Source: Sphingobacteriales bacterium | GTDB lineage: Bacteria; Bacteroidota; Bacteroidia; Chitinophagales; Chitinophagaceae | Assembly (NCBI GenBank): GCA_016708305.1 | Contig: JADJGB010000008.1 | Location: forward strand, 2,108,001 to 2,172,000 | DNA length: 64,000 nucleotides | Direction: 5' to 3' | Part shown: piece after piece, positions 21,378-31,309 of the stretch | Position numbering within the stretch: position 1 is the first letter of the stretch | Layout of the letters: each line of letters starts with the position of its first letter | Notes under the pieces: model-generated | Seen by the model: only the letters and a program-made list of their open reading frames with translations | The model's database searches: none | Told to the model about the DNA's origin: nothing | Program-made: the position numbers and the translations under genes

Positions 21378-22999
21378 TAGTGTCTGTCCATAAAGTAAAC
21401 GATCTCTAAAACGCATTAGTATATATTAATATTCGTTCTATTTTCCGGTCTTCATTTAGTCGATAACGATCTCCCTTTCATCGTTGAGTATTTTTTCAGG
21501 TAGAAATGGCTCAAAGGCAGCATTTTCGGCACTTTCAGCGCATAGCTCCGCCTTGCATCTTCGCATTTTTAGCTTATAGTCCGATATACCTTTTATAGCT
21601 GAGCCACCACTGCGGCTGTCATCACCCGGATATTGTAGGCGATCACGCTCCATAATACCTTTTGCTTAAAATGTGCTTCTCCTTCCAGTTGCACCTGAAT
21701 AACCGGCAGCCTCTTTTCAAATTTGAAATCACCGCTTCTATTCCACTGCGCCATTTCTTCAAACGGGTCTCCATATTTTTGGAACTCACTACATTTTTCA
21801 GGCTGCCTACGATCTTATTGAAAACAATATTTACGATTCCTTTTCCTTGCGCATATTCCGCATTGTCTTTGGAGGCATACCCACCATCGGTTACGCTATC
21901 ACGGGGTACGATTTGATAATCACTCTCTATTTTATTGATGGTGCTTTGATACAGTGTGCTATCGGATGGATTGCCCTTCAATACCTCACAACTCAATATC
22001 AAACTGCTTTTGCCGCTTGTCAGGTTTATCTTGTGACCAAACTGAACTTCCCTTTGACCTTTTACTATAATGTCAGTATGCTGCTCATAGATAGAAAATA
22101 TTTTTTCATCATTGGACACCGTCTCTCCATTGATCTGTTTGCGCCAGGTAATATCATACACTTTTTCCATCAGCGGCAACAGATTTTCCAATTCCTGTTA
22201 TGAAGAAGGCGTTCATACTATAACATGGCTTTTTTTTTACCGCGTTAGCCACCTGATTAATACATTTTGTGAATGTTATTAATTGCTTGTTGAACAGGTC
22301 TATACGCTTATCTCCATTCCTGGTGATGTTAATCTTGAAAAATGTTCTTTTCGCATCTTTGGTATAATCTCTGTAATCCAAATCTTTCACTTCTTCTGCT
22401 AACTGTGAGAGCAGCCGGTGGCTTTCTTTGATACAGTCCCAGACCAACGAGTTATTAGTGGGGTAATGTATGTTTGTTTCAACAACGGTGCTATCCTGGC
22501 GTAGCTGTTTAATATCTTCCAATCCTTCGCTGATAGCTATCTTGTTCAATGATACCAATATCTGTTGCAGGCTGTCTTCACTTATCTTTGAAATATATTT
22601 CTGGAATACCTGAAAGCTAAACGGGTGGCGGTTATCAAGCTTTACAAACTGCTCACAAATACGGGAGTCGCTTTGAGCATATTCCAACTCCCGTAATCCA
22701 ACCCTTCATCTCTTTATAGATCGCTGCACGAACAATCTGCTCTACACTGGGCATATCCTGACGGCCAAATTCACTTTGCAAACAACCCCGAAGCACATCT
22801 GCTTCTGCTATTTTGATCAACTCCGGATGCCGCTCTAACACGGTATCCAATAGCCCAAACTCGGGGTTTCTGGCCCAATCAGGCTTCTCAAACTTTAAAC
22901 GCAGCGGCTCGAACAAATTCATTTTCATACCCTCTCAAATCACAATAATTATGCCACAATATACTGACTGTCAATAATTTATCATTTATAGACAAACTC
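21378..22999 (-). mobile_element. IS copy 2 (ISNCY/ISDol1-like), tandem pair
   Basis: 1622-bp direct repeat of the element at 19751-21371, with the same ends and orientation. It is bounded by TAATTA at 21372-21377 and 23000-23005. Sequence differences from copy 1 are almost all single-base length changes. The copies therefore arose by very recent tandem duplication or by IS-next-to-IS insertion. Confidence 0.85.
21593..22928 (-). pseudogene. ISNCY-type transposase, copy 2 (multiple frame breaks)
   Basis: Same protein as copy 1. Breaks in this copy are near 22695 (KEMKG then the wrong frame, where copy 1 reads LDYRELEYAQ) and near 22193 (two bases missing where copy 1 reads FFITGELENLLP). The region encoding SDYQIVPRDSVTDGGYASKD is intact here but broken in copy 1. 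The shared missing base near 21680 puts the true C-terminus (KQKVLWSVIAYNIRVM) out of frame in both copies. Confidence 0.8.
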
Positions 23000-23134
23000 T
23001 AATTAATATTTGTATTGCAATAAGTCTAAATTCCTCTGGCTGAAATTTTGAAAAGCCCACTTAATTGTTCGTAATTATTTTAAATATATCGCTAATTATT
23101 CCCACACATTTTTTCTTTATTTTTACTCTTCATT

Positions 23135-23512
23135 ATGGTAAAAGTACTTTTGGCAATAGGAACCGGTAGTTTTTTGGGCGGCATTTCGCGTTTCCTTTTA
23201 TCACGTTTTGTGCAGAATCAGGTTATTTCCTCTTTCCCTTATGGCACATTCGTCGTAAATATTATCGGTTGCTTTATTATCGGCATTTTATATGGCCTTT
23301 TTGAAAAAGACCAGCTTCTTAGCCCTGAATGGCGCATGTTTTTGACGGTGGGTTTTTGTGGCGGTTTTACTACCTTTTCAACTTTTGCCGGAGAAAACTA
23401 CTCATTACTGAAAGACGGAAACATTTTGTATGCAGCCATGTATGCAGCTACCAGCGTTTTTCTGGGTATCATGGCTGTTTGGTTAGGTAATTTATTGATT
23501 AAACTTATTTAA
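23135..23512 (+). CDS. crcB: fluoride ion channel CrcB/Fluc
   Basis: Small dual-topology fluoride exporter, 125 residues, four membrane helices, intact. Signatures are GGISRFLLSRF near the start, FPYGTFVVNIIGCFIIG, and the central GFCGGFTTFSTFAGE that lines the ion path. The C-terminus is a helix ending LIKLI. A DUF190 gene begins 2 bp after its stop, a common partner of crcB. No fluoride riboswitch was seen upstream, although the IS pair ends only 135 bp before the start and could have removed regulatory sequence. Confidence 0.93.
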   Translation: MVKVLLAIGTGSFLGGISRFLLSRFVQNQVISSFPYGTFVVNIIGCFIIGILYGLFEKDQLLSPEWRMFLTVGFCGGFTTFSTFAGENYSLLKDGNILYAAMYAATSVFLGIMAVWLGNLLIKLI

Positions 23513-23513
23513 G

Positions 23514-23690
23514 ATGGAAACCAACAGCATAGTAAAAGCGCTCCGCATTTATGTAAGCAACACAGATAAGTTTCGTAACAATCTGTTGTACGAAGTGATT
23601 GTTTTTGCAGCCAGAAGGAGTGGACTGGCCGGAGCTACTGTTCATAAAGGAATGATGGGTTTCGGTTCCGGCAGCAAAACACATTCATAG
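23514..23690 (+). pseudogene. DUF190 family gene, C-terminally truncated
   Basis: 58 codons: the N-terminal half of a DUF190 protein (KALRIYVSNTDKF, LLYEVIVFAARRSGLAGATVHKGMMGFGSGSK), which normally has about 100-115 residues. The frame meets TAG right after KTHS, the point where full proteins continue with a second beta-alpha unit. Only 9 bp separate this stop from the Rrf2 start, so the 3' half is missing altogether, not just out of frame. That indicates a deletion between the DUF190 gene and the regulator gene. The PII-like fold would be incomplete. Confidence 0.8.
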
Positions 23691-23699
23691 ATTTTAGAT

Positions 23700-24122
23700 A
23701 TGCTTACTAAAAAATCGCAGTATGCATATAAGGCACTTACTTATTTAGCCGACAAAAAAGACAATACCCCTGTATTAATTTCGGAAATCGCTGAGGTAAA
23801 TAAAATCCCACTGAAATTTTTAGAAAACATATTACTCGAACTGAAGAAGGCAGATATTTTGGATAGCAAAAAAGGAAAGGGCGGGGGTTATTTTTTTAAA
23901 GTAGATCCATCAACTATAATGATGGCTAAGGTTATTCGTTTGATTGATGGGCCTATTGCGATGTTGCCCTGTGTAAGTCTTTATTTTTATCAAAGATGCA
24001 CCACCTGCAATGAAGAACACTGTGGGCTGCACGATGTGATGTTACAGGTGTGCGATGCCACACTGGCAATTTTGGAAAATAAAACACTGGCAGATTTGAA
24101 GGATCAAAAAAAGCGCCTGTAG
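23700..24122 (+). CDS. Rrf2 family transcriptional regulator
   Basis: Winged-helix regulator of the IscR/NsrR family, 140 residues. The N-terminal HTH is typical (LTKKSQYAYKALTYLADK... ISEIAEVNKIPLKFLENILLELKKADILDSKKGKGGGY). Cysteines in LPCVSLYFYQRCTTCNEEHCG could ligate an Fe-S cluster, so it may sense iron, NO or redox. It lies 9 bp downstream of the truncated DUF190 gene, probably brought there by the deletion. Its own promoter may be lost, leaving it transcribed from crcB. Confidence 0.9.
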   Translation: MLTKKSQYAYKALTYLADKKDNTPVLISEIAEVNKIPLKFLENILLELKKADILDSKKGKGGGYFFKVDPSTIMMAKVIRLIDGPIAMLPCVSLYFYQRCTTCNEEHCGLHDVMLQVCDATLAILENKTLADLKDQKKRL

Positions 24123-24187
24123 TCTGCCACCGCGAAAATATTTGTACAATAAATTTTTAAGATAATCTTCCTTAAATGGATTGAATT

Positions 24188-24646
24188 TTAAGGCTCAATT
24201 GGCGGCCCTAAAATCTCTATTCCCAGTTCGGCATGTGCCTGAATGAGCTCCTCCACACTAGGCATTTGGGTATAGGCATCTAATTTTTCAAACATAAGCT
24301 CTACGGGCCCTGTAGCGTTTACAGTAAACAAAAGTTTTCCTCCATCGCTTATACATAATGTAGTATGGGGCGTATTTCGCGGAACAAAAATGGAATCGCC
24401 GGGTTTGCCAATAAAGCGCTGGTCATTTGCCTGAAAAATATGTTCGCCTTCCAGCACATAAAACCACTCATCCACATCGTGGGCATGTAGTGGCGGCCCC
24501 TGGTTTTTGCCATATTCGGCAATAAAAACACTTAACTGATTGGCCGTATCGCTACCTGCCAATTTTAAATACACTGGCATGCCCAGCACATTTAATGCTT
24601 TGCCTTGTCGGCTTTCGGTTGGTTTTAAAATAAAGGGTGTTGACAT
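24188..24646 (-). CDS. cupin domain protein
   Basis: Single-domain beta-barrel protein, 152 residues. The metal motif is GPPLHAHDVDEWFYVLEG (His, His, Glu), followed by the second cupin motif PGDSIFVPRNTPHT with its His. Many such proteins are quercetinase-like dioxygenases or sugar-binding cupins; the substrate cannot be told. It converges on the Rrf2 gene, with 65 bp between the stops. Confidence 0.85.
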   Translation of the reverse strand: MSTPFILKPTESRQGKALNVLGMPVYLKLAGSDTANQLSVFIAEYGKNQGPPLHAHDVDEWFYVLEGEHIFQANDQRFIGKPGDSIFVPRNTPHTTLCISDGGKLLFTVNATGPVELMFEKLDAYTQMPSVEELIQAHAELGIEILGPPIEP

Positions 24647-24700
24647 TGGTTTTGTTTTTAAGTTTTATGAATTTGATTAATGAGATTTATTTACATTGTT

Positions 24701-24850
24701 TTAGAATGGAGCAGAACGATCAGGTGCATGGAGCAACCCCCATTCAAAAACCGATTGAATAAAATAATAAAGTCCGTAACTAATTACTGCGTAAACCAGT
24801 AAAATTATCATTACCCACAGTAGAGGATAAAGATTTTTTGTAGAAGACAT
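24701..24850 (-). CDS. small membrane protein, 49 aa
   Basis: Short protein MSSTKNLYPLLWVMIILLVYA... with one long hydrophobic helix and a polar tail. I chose the ATG at 24850, 5 bp after the stop of the peptidase gene, over an earlier in-frame ATG that overlaps that gene. Function unknown; the tight spacing suggests cotranscription with the prolyl oligopeptidase. Confidence 0.5.
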   Translation of the reverse strand: MSSTKNLYPLLWVMIILLVYAVISYGLYYFIQSVFEWGLLHAPDRSAPF

Positions 24851-24855
24851 GATGA

Positions 24856-27023
24856 TTATTTTGTAGGTTGAAATAATGGATGCCCGCATTGCCACATCAT
24901 AAAAGCATATTGATCGGCAAAATTGGCGTAGGTTACATCCCTGTCCTGTGTAAAATGGCCATTGTCATAATTTATTTTCAATAAAACAGGTCGGCCGGAT
25001 GTACTGGCTTTTTGCGCTGCGGCTACAAACTTACCGGGTTGCCAAACCATCACCCGAGGATCATTATAACCACCTACCCCCAAAATGGCAGGGTACTTTG
25101 TACCCTTCACCACATGTTGCAAACCGTCCATTTCAAAAAGTGCTTTGCATTCTACACTGTCTTTACCGTGCCAAATTCAGGTGTATTTGCAGGACCATTG
25201 GCGCCAAACTCTTGCCGCATGACATTAGCACAGCCTACATTGCATACGGTAGCGGCAAATAGGTCGGGTCTTTCGGTAATGGAACGAGTAATGAGAATGC
25301 CTCCGGCACTGGTGCCGGTGCCTGCCAGTTTATCAGCCGATGTGTATCCATTTTCAATCAAGTATTCGGCACAACTAATAAAGTCTTTCCAGGTATTGGG
25401 CTTGGTGGTTTTAAATCCGGCTTTGTACCAAGCATCTCCTTTTTCATTTCCACCGCGCACATGGGGAATGGCAATGACTACACCTTTTGTAGCTAAAGAA
25501 TTGCGCCTTGTACTAAAAGATGGCATCATAGGCGATCCATAAGCACCATAGCTCTCCATCATGCAAACATTTTTTCCGTTTAACTGTGTACCTTCTTTGT
25601 AAATGATGGAAAGGGGTATCATGGCGCCATCATGACCCTTCACTTCTACTTCTTGTACAATCAGTTTTGTATAGGCGTCAGGATATACAGGTGGTTTATT
25701 GAACCGGGACGGGCTAAATGTATCATTGTCTAAATTTACTTGAAATTCAGTTACGGGTTTGTTCCAAGAGGTAATTATACTTATACCATTGTTTGTTTTG
25801 GTTGCATCCCAGGGTAGCCCGCCAACAAAAGCAGTACCAGAGTAGGGTAAGCTTATTTTACGCTGTTTTTTGGTGTGTATATTGTACTTAAAAATATGAG
25901 CGTTTATACCATCGGTGAAATTGGCAATCAGGTAATCTTTTGTTCGGCTTAGAGAAAGGAGCGTGAAGCCTGGTTTTTCTTCAAATATGGTTTCGGCATT
26001 GTCCCAATCCGGATTTTTTAGCGAAGTGTGCAGTACTTTAAAGAATGGAGCATTATTATGACTCATGGCAAATACCTCATCATCAAAAAATATTAAATTG
26101 CCAGTGAGCGAGTCTTTGGGGGTGCAAAGTATTTTCCAATCGGGCTTTCCTTTTATCTGACTGATGGGGGCATAGTACCAAAAGTTTTCCGCCTGTACGG
26201 TTGATCTTCCGGCAAAAAGATATTTTTTTGAAAATCTTTCTACCCATGCTGAGGGATATTCTTCGGGTCGTATATTTAGATTGGGATTACTTTCATTGCT
26301 AAAAAAATCTCTATCGCTTTCTTTCTTAGTGCCGGGAACATATAATCTTGTTTTAGAGTTTAATCCAAAATTGATGTCTTTAGTATTGGTGTTAAAATTC
26401 TTTGTAGTTCCATAAAGTATTGCCTTTCCATCGTGTGTCCATTGTGCACCAAAAACAGGAGTAATATCTACATCAATAAATTTTCGGGTAGCCACATCCA
26501 TAATGTTCATGGTGTTAAGTTCGCTGCCACCTTGCTGGTAGGTTATGATGATTTTTTTTCCATCAGGGCTTGGTTCTGCGCCTGATATGGACAGTGTTTT
26601 TCTCTTGAAATAATTGAGTGGGTCAAAGAGCAAATGTTCTGCACCACTGTTCAGTCCCTCTCTGTAAAAGAGTTTATTCACTTTTTCACCGGGTATAATT
26701 TTATAATAGAAAAGCCTTCCGCTAATAAAGTCAATGGGATTGATTTGCACCACCTGTTTTTTATCTATTTCTTTCCATTCGTCAATAAGCTCATTTCTGC
26801 CCGATAGCTTTGAAAGAAAGCCATTGGTATAGTCCGCCTGTGTCTTGAACCAGTTGTTTACTTCCGGTGCATTTAGGTTTTCTAACCAACGATAGGGGTC
26901 TTTGTAGTTGATGCCAAAATAAGTATCACTGCTGTCCACCGTTTTAGTAGCTGGGTATTGGTATTGAGCAAACAATAGGATGGTAGTCAATAGGGCAAAT
27001 GATAAAAGATAAAGTTTTTTCAT
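24856..27023 (-). CDS. prolyl oligopeptidase family serine peptidase, S9 (frameshifted)
   Basis: Secreted or periplasmic S9A prolyl endopeptidase of about 722 residues. Signal peptide (YLLSFALLTTILLFAQ), N-terminal beta-propeller (YRWLENLNAPEVNNWFKTQ, PSPDGKKIIITY), then an alpha/beta-hydrolase domain with nucleophile GTSAGG, Asp in YNDPRVMVWQPGKF and His in NYDNGHF. The frame shifts near 25145, between PEFGTVK and MDGLQHVVKGTKYPAIL; span 3n+2. All three catalytic residues are present once the frame is joined. Confidence 0.9.
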
Positions 27024-27240
27024 GGATGTTGATTTTAATACTTTAAATGGTCATGTATGATTTTGTTTAAGAATTGTAGGATAATTTATAATTGATTCTC
27101 ATAAACAAACCTAATACCTTGATTTTTCAAAAACTTGTAAAACACGACATTTTTCACCATGCAAATGCATTCTATGAGTCTATATTGATTAGATGCTTTG
27201 GTAGGAAAAAGGATTTGGTTAGTATTGTTTGATATTGTCA

Positions 27241-28124
27241 TTATTTCTCCTGATGCAGAAAAGCATAAATGGCTTTCAACTCATCATCCTTAAAGGTGAA
27301 ATATTTATAAGGCATCGCATCTGACAATTGCCTGCCATCGGGTCTTTTGCCGGTACGCATCACAGTTATAAACTCTTGTTCTTTCCACTTACCTACATCG
27401 CCTGTATGACTGATGTTGGGTATGGCTGGGCCTCCGGGGCCTAAGGGCGGTGAACCTGTGTAGGTTTTAGCATGACATCCCTGGCATGCGGTAGCCAGAT
27501 AAGCACCATATTCTGGAGTAATAGCAGGTGGTATATCATCTGCATATTTTTCACTATGATTGATGAACTCAGCAGGTAACAAGGAAACTTATTCAGAAAA
27601 ACCATCAATCTGCCCAACGGTTTTATTTCCTTTTTTGGAACAGTATTGTTTACCGGGGGCTGATTTTTTACATAGCTTATCAAGGCTCTCATATCGCTAT
27701 TGGATAAATGACAAAATTCGTGCGAAGGCATAAGCCAAACCGATTTTCCTTCCTTGTTTACCCCATGCCTCAATATTCTTATCCAATCTTTATCATCATA
27801 TTGTATGCCTCCTTTGCCGCTGGTAATATTGGATGCTACCAGTGTTCCCATAGGTGATCCTGGTGGTAGAAATACTTCTTTTCCCGCCAGATTTTCGCCG
27901 TGGCAGCCCATGCAACCTCTGTTTTGGGCAATATGTCTTCCTTTTTCGTAAGAAAGTGAATCTGACGGAATCGTAAGATCTTGTACTGTAACATTGTAAA
28001 TTTTATCGATCCTGTTTTGGGTAGATAGATACACCACTGTATATATTAAAGCAACCAATAAAAAAATGCTTAAAAAACTTATTCCCAACCATTTCAAAAC
28101 TCTTTTACCAAATGATTTTTGCAT
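27241..28124 (-). CDS. dihaem cytochrome c, membrane anchored (frameshifted)
   Basis: N-terminal membrane anchor (WLGISFLSIFLLVALIYTVVYL) followed by two cytochrome c domains with haem sites CMGCH and CQGCH. Likely axial methionines are in the GSPMGTL and DAMPYKYF regions. It is a periplasmic electron carrier. The frame breaks near 27575 (FLNKFP then LLPAEFINHSEKYADD); span 3n+2. It lies 217 bp upstream of the S9 peptidase on the same strand, with no shared role evident. Confidence 0.87.
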
Positions 28125-28344
28125 TGACGTTTTTTAATTCGTTAAAAAATATTGGTGAAATCATGTAATCCGAAGCCATTATCTTCTTCTAATTTTATCT
28201 GAATTATGGTTTTTCATTGCATCATTCCATGTCAAACTAAATATTCATAGTTTCAATTCCTTATTTTTTCTGAAATTAAAATTAACCCATCACTTGCTTA
28301 TAAACTTGTAAAAACAGAAACAGGCTAATTCTTTTTTTGAGGTG

Positions 28345-29324
28345 CTATGCAAAATAGCCCGCTATTCGATACATAAAAAAATCACGGTCTTTGATGCCAA
28401 AATTATTTGCTAAGAATCGTTGGATTTTTCCATTCATATTTTCGGCTTTGGCATTGGTTTGTCCTTCTTTAAAATAGTTGACGATATCATCCTGATGTTT
28501 TTCTATCATTTTTCTTACTCCTCTGAAAGCTGCTATTTTTGATTGATTGACTTCATCGCACCAGTTGTAAAGTTCTTGTTCTATTTTGTCCATTGATTTG
28601 CCGATGTTTTTTCCCTGATACCACAACCTCAGTTTTTGGGTGATCCGGTAGGCTGTTTCTAATATTGGGAAACGGTAAAATAGTTGTTGCATGATTTCTA
28701 GTTCATCTTCCTCCCATTCATCTTGCATTTTGAAAAGAATATAGCGGCTGCGCTCCAATAGTTCAATATAGCGCCAGTGTGTTTGTTGTTCATCCGTATC
28801 AGCTTTTACAAGAATTGTTTCCTGATTAATATATTGGGTTTTGAGTTGTTTGCGTACCTGTTGCAGCGCATCTAAGAGATGTTTGATGACATGGAACTTG
28901 TCTATCACTAACTGTGTATTTGGAAAAATGTCTTTGCATAGTTTTTTATAGGAAGGACTCATGTCACAGCTGACCGATTTACTTCCTCTAATACTTGCGA
29001 CAGGTAGTGTTCCATTACTTGTTTGAGTTCTTCCGGCTTCATGGTTTGTGCCAGTAAAGCTATTTTCCCTGATTGGGCATTGGTCATAATGGTATACATT
29101 TTTTTGCCTATTTGCTTTTCATCAATGGTCATGTGGCTGCCAAAATTTTCTGCTTTTGCTATGGGTACCGGCTTTTCTTTTATTACCTCCCCACTGCTCT
29201 TATCTATTACTTGTATCTTTTTTTCTCCCCAGTTTCCGGCTGCAATATCTTTTCGGTAATCGCTTATCTCTTCTTTGTACCAATAATGTACTGTTTTGGG
29301 TTTTAGACCAAACATAAAAGCCAC
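28345..29324 (-). pseudogene. ISL3-like (ISAon1 group) transposase, frameshifted
   Basis: DDE transposase. The N-terminal HTH (FGLKPKTVHYWYKEEISDYR) is followed by MTIDEKQIGKKMYTIMTN, then MSPSYKKLCKDIFPNTQLVIDKFHVIKHL and the C-terminal NAKAENMNGKIQRFLANNFG. The frame shifts near 28965, between SQVLEEV and the SCDMSPSY region; span 3n+2. The frame is open a little upstream of 29324. The stop lies inside the right-hand part of the inverted repeat. Confidence 0.82.
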
Positions 29325-29390
29325 GCAACTTATGTTTACAGGGTGTTGCTCTATTCTATATTTTTAAAAAAGCCCGCCATGTCAGGGGTT

Positions 29391-29619
29391 AATTTGGCCG
29401 AATCTCGGTAATCACATACTCGTTGCTAAAATGCTCATCTGTACCGGAGCGTTTCCAACGCCTTCGTTTCATTACCAGATAGACCGGCTTAGTGGAAAAT
29501 CCATGGCTGAGTATCGTTATCGGATTGCAAAAACCATCCAACACTACATCTGAAAACCCTTTAAGATTTGTGGGAATATGCTCCTGCTTTTCCCATAATA
29601 TATTAACCGTTACCCAATT
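29391..29619 (-). pseudogene. ISAon1 N-terminal region protein, 3' part
   Basis: Open frame ending ...KPVYLVMKRRRWKRSG...YVITEIRPN, typical of the first small gene of ISAon1-type elements. Its 5' part lies on the other side of the IS630 insert (30695-30855, minus), encoding MGQKKKQAESNVLFEL and RDLLGFFDIAEVKELHKEWQ. The gene was therefore split by that insertion. Joining the two sides leaves a one-base ambiguity at the TA target site. Confidence 0.75.
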
Positions 29620-29621
29620 TA

Positions 29622-30692
29622 GTTCGTATTAATTTTCTATGCTGCGTATCTGACGTGGTCTGCATGGAAATATTTTTGCACCTGCTTTTTATTGCTTTTT
29701 CTTTCGTTCATAAAACCTTCAACGTTGGCGCGCATTTCAGCTTTATTGATAGGGCGCTTTTTGCCGATAACATTAGTCTTTACATCCTGATTCAAATATT
29801 CTTGTGCATTCAACTCGGGGCTATAGGGCGGAATGAAAAACACCTCTATTCGATGTTTGCTTTCCTCCAGCCACGCCTGCAATTTTTTGTTTTGTGTGCA
29901 GGATGACCATCCGTTACATAGAATATCTTTTGTTTACTATAACGAATCATTCGTTGCAAAAAATCAATAAATACATCACCGTTAAACTTCTCTATCAGCA
30001 TAAACTGTAAATGACCTTTATTGCTGATAGCTGAAATCATATTGAGCGAAAACCGTTGTCCTGTTGATTTCACCACAGGGGTTTTGCCTTTAGGCGCATA
30101 GCTTCTGCCTGCCTGATGGTCGCTTCGCATACCTGTTTCATCTCCAAAATAAATCGTTCCTTTCTCCTTAGTTGCCCGCTTCTTTATGGCAGGGTATTCC
30201 TTCTCCAACCATTGCTTTACCTGCTCGGGTTTCTGTTCAAATGCTTTGCGGATAGGCTTTTGCGGTGTATAGCCCCAGCTTTTAAATATCGACCCACCTG
30301 CTTCACGCTTAATACAACGCCATATTTCTGTTCGATAAGCTGTTGTACGGCTGCACGTGTCCATAAACCAAAGGCCAGTTTTAACCGGTCGGGCATCTTA
30401 TCCTTTATCAACCGTCGAACTTCGGCAGCCTGCTGGCCGGTTATCTTCTTGCCTCCTTTTACGCCTCGCTTCTTATTCAACAGTGAACGCTTGCCTTCTT
30501 TTTTGTATTTATTCCATGTTTTATTTACACTCCTTTCTGATACAGAAAATATCTCGGCAGCCTGCTTTTGAGTGCCCCGTTTGTTTTTTAAGTAGTCCAC
30601 TATCCGAAAGCGAGTCTCTTCCTGAGCATCTTTGTTCTTACGTTTTGTATTAGCCATGGGCAAATATACAAAATATATTTTAAAATAAGAAC
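29622..30692 (-). mobile_element. IS630 family element nested in the ISAon1-like element
   Basis: About 1.07 kb. Ends begin GTTCGTATT (left) and GTTCTTATT (right, read inward), flanked by TA at 29620-29621 and 30693-30694, the normal TA target of IS630/mariner elements. It carries one broken transposase gene. Confidence 0.8.
29637..30657 (-). pseudogene. IS630 transposase (two frame breaks)
   Basis: The N-terminal HTH part (QKQAAEIFSVSERSVNKTWNKY) is followed by the DDE domain: FGDETGMRSDHQ, the second Asp in YVTDGHPAHKT, and PPYSPELNAQEYLNQDVK. It occupies three frames, with breaks near 30290 and near 29880. Some IS630 elements use a programmed shift between two frames, but two breaks point to errors or decay. 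Confidence 0.8.
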
Positions 30693-30694
30693 TA

Positions 30695-30855
30695 AATTAT
30701 GTCTTTATTAATAATTTGCCATTCTTTGTGGAGTTCTTTTACCTCCGCAATATCAAAAAAGCCTAATAAATCACGCGGCACCATCATCCGGCTTAATTCA
30801 AATAATACATTTGATTCTGCTTGTTTTTTCTTTTGTCCCATAACCATAAAGATAA
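30695..30855 (-). pseudogene. ISAon1 N-terminal region protein, 5' part
   Basis: Starts MVMGQKKKQAESN, with a second Met at residue 3. It encodes about 50 residues (SRMMVPRDLLGFF, VKELHKEWQ) before running into the IS630 end. Its continuation is at 29391-29619. Confidence 0.7.
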
Positions 30856-30909
30856 TAATAGCACCTCAAAAAAAGAATTAGCCCAATTTTGACTTTTAAG
30901 GCAAATCAC

Positions 30910-30940
30910 TTGTTTCCTAAATAAGAAACATTTATCTTTG
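30910..30940 (+). promoter_or_regulatory. promoter and operator of the toxin-antitoxin operon
   Basis: TTG at 30910-30912, 20 bp, then TATCTTTG at 30933-30940: an exact match to the Bacteroidota TTG-N20-TAnnTTTG promoter, ending 18 bp before the toxin start codon. The spacer carries the inverted repeat TGTTTC-N8-GAAACA, well placed to be the binding site of the HTH antitoxin that follows. Confidence 0.65.
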
Positions 30941-30958
30941 TCTGAAATTAGCAATTGA

Positions 30959-31309
30959 ATGGACGAATATAAATTTCGGGTACAGTTTTTAGATGAAGCA
31001 AAAGATTTTTTGGATGGACTTGAAGAAAAAGCAAGAGATAAAATAGTTTATAACATTTGGAAAGCACGGAGTACGAACGACAAAGAACTTTTCAAAAAAC
31101 TGCAAGAAGAAATATGGGAATTTAGAACAAAATTCAACAAGTCCTATTACCGACTTTTTGCATTTTGGGATAAGACCGACAAAACCGACACCGTTGTAAT
31201 TTCAACTTACGGACTGATTAAGAAAACGGATAAAATTCCAAAAAGCGAAATAGACCGAGCTGAAAAATTAAGAGAAAAATACTTTAACGACAAAAACAAT
31301 AAGAAATGA
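30959..31309 (+). CDS. HigB/RelE-like toxin
   Basis: 116-residue protein of the RelE/ParE superfamily, phage Gp49-like/HigB group: VQFLDEAKDFLDGLEEKARDKIVYNIWKAR and EIWEFRTKFNKSYYRLFAFW. Such toxins cleave mRNA on the ribosome. The stop overlaps the antitoxin start in ATGA, so the two genes are translationally coupled, in the HigBA order with toxin first. It lies just outside the right end of the ISAon1-like element. Confidence 0.88.
   Translation: MDEYKFRVQFLDEAKDFLDGLEEKARDKIVYNIWKARSTNDKELFKKLQEEIWEFRTKFNKSYYRLFAFWDKTDKTDTVVISTYGLIKKTDKIPKSEIDRAEKLREKYFNDKNNKK

Larger units (their letters stand above)
28323..30883 (-). mobile_element. ISAon1/ISL3-like element interrupted by an IS630 element
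   Basis: The ends are a perfect inverted repeat of about 26 bp starting GGCTAATTCTTTTTTTGAGG, at 28323-28348 and 30858-30883. Inside are the two genes typical of the Bacteroidota ISAon1 group (N-terminal region protein, then ISL3-like transposase), both on the minus strand. An IS630 element at 29622-30692 splits the first gene. Without that insert the element is about 1.5 kb. I did not see a flanking duplication. Confidence 0.85.

Noticed and set aside
23000..23134. Fluoride riboswitch upstream of crcB
   Set aside because: No sequence resembling the conserved crcB motif or its pseudoknot could be found in the 135 bp between the IS and the start codon.
29637..30657. Programmed frameshift in the IS630 transposase
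   Set aside because: Two breaks in different places and the general pattern of indels in the window make errors or decay more likely; no clear slippery site was identified.
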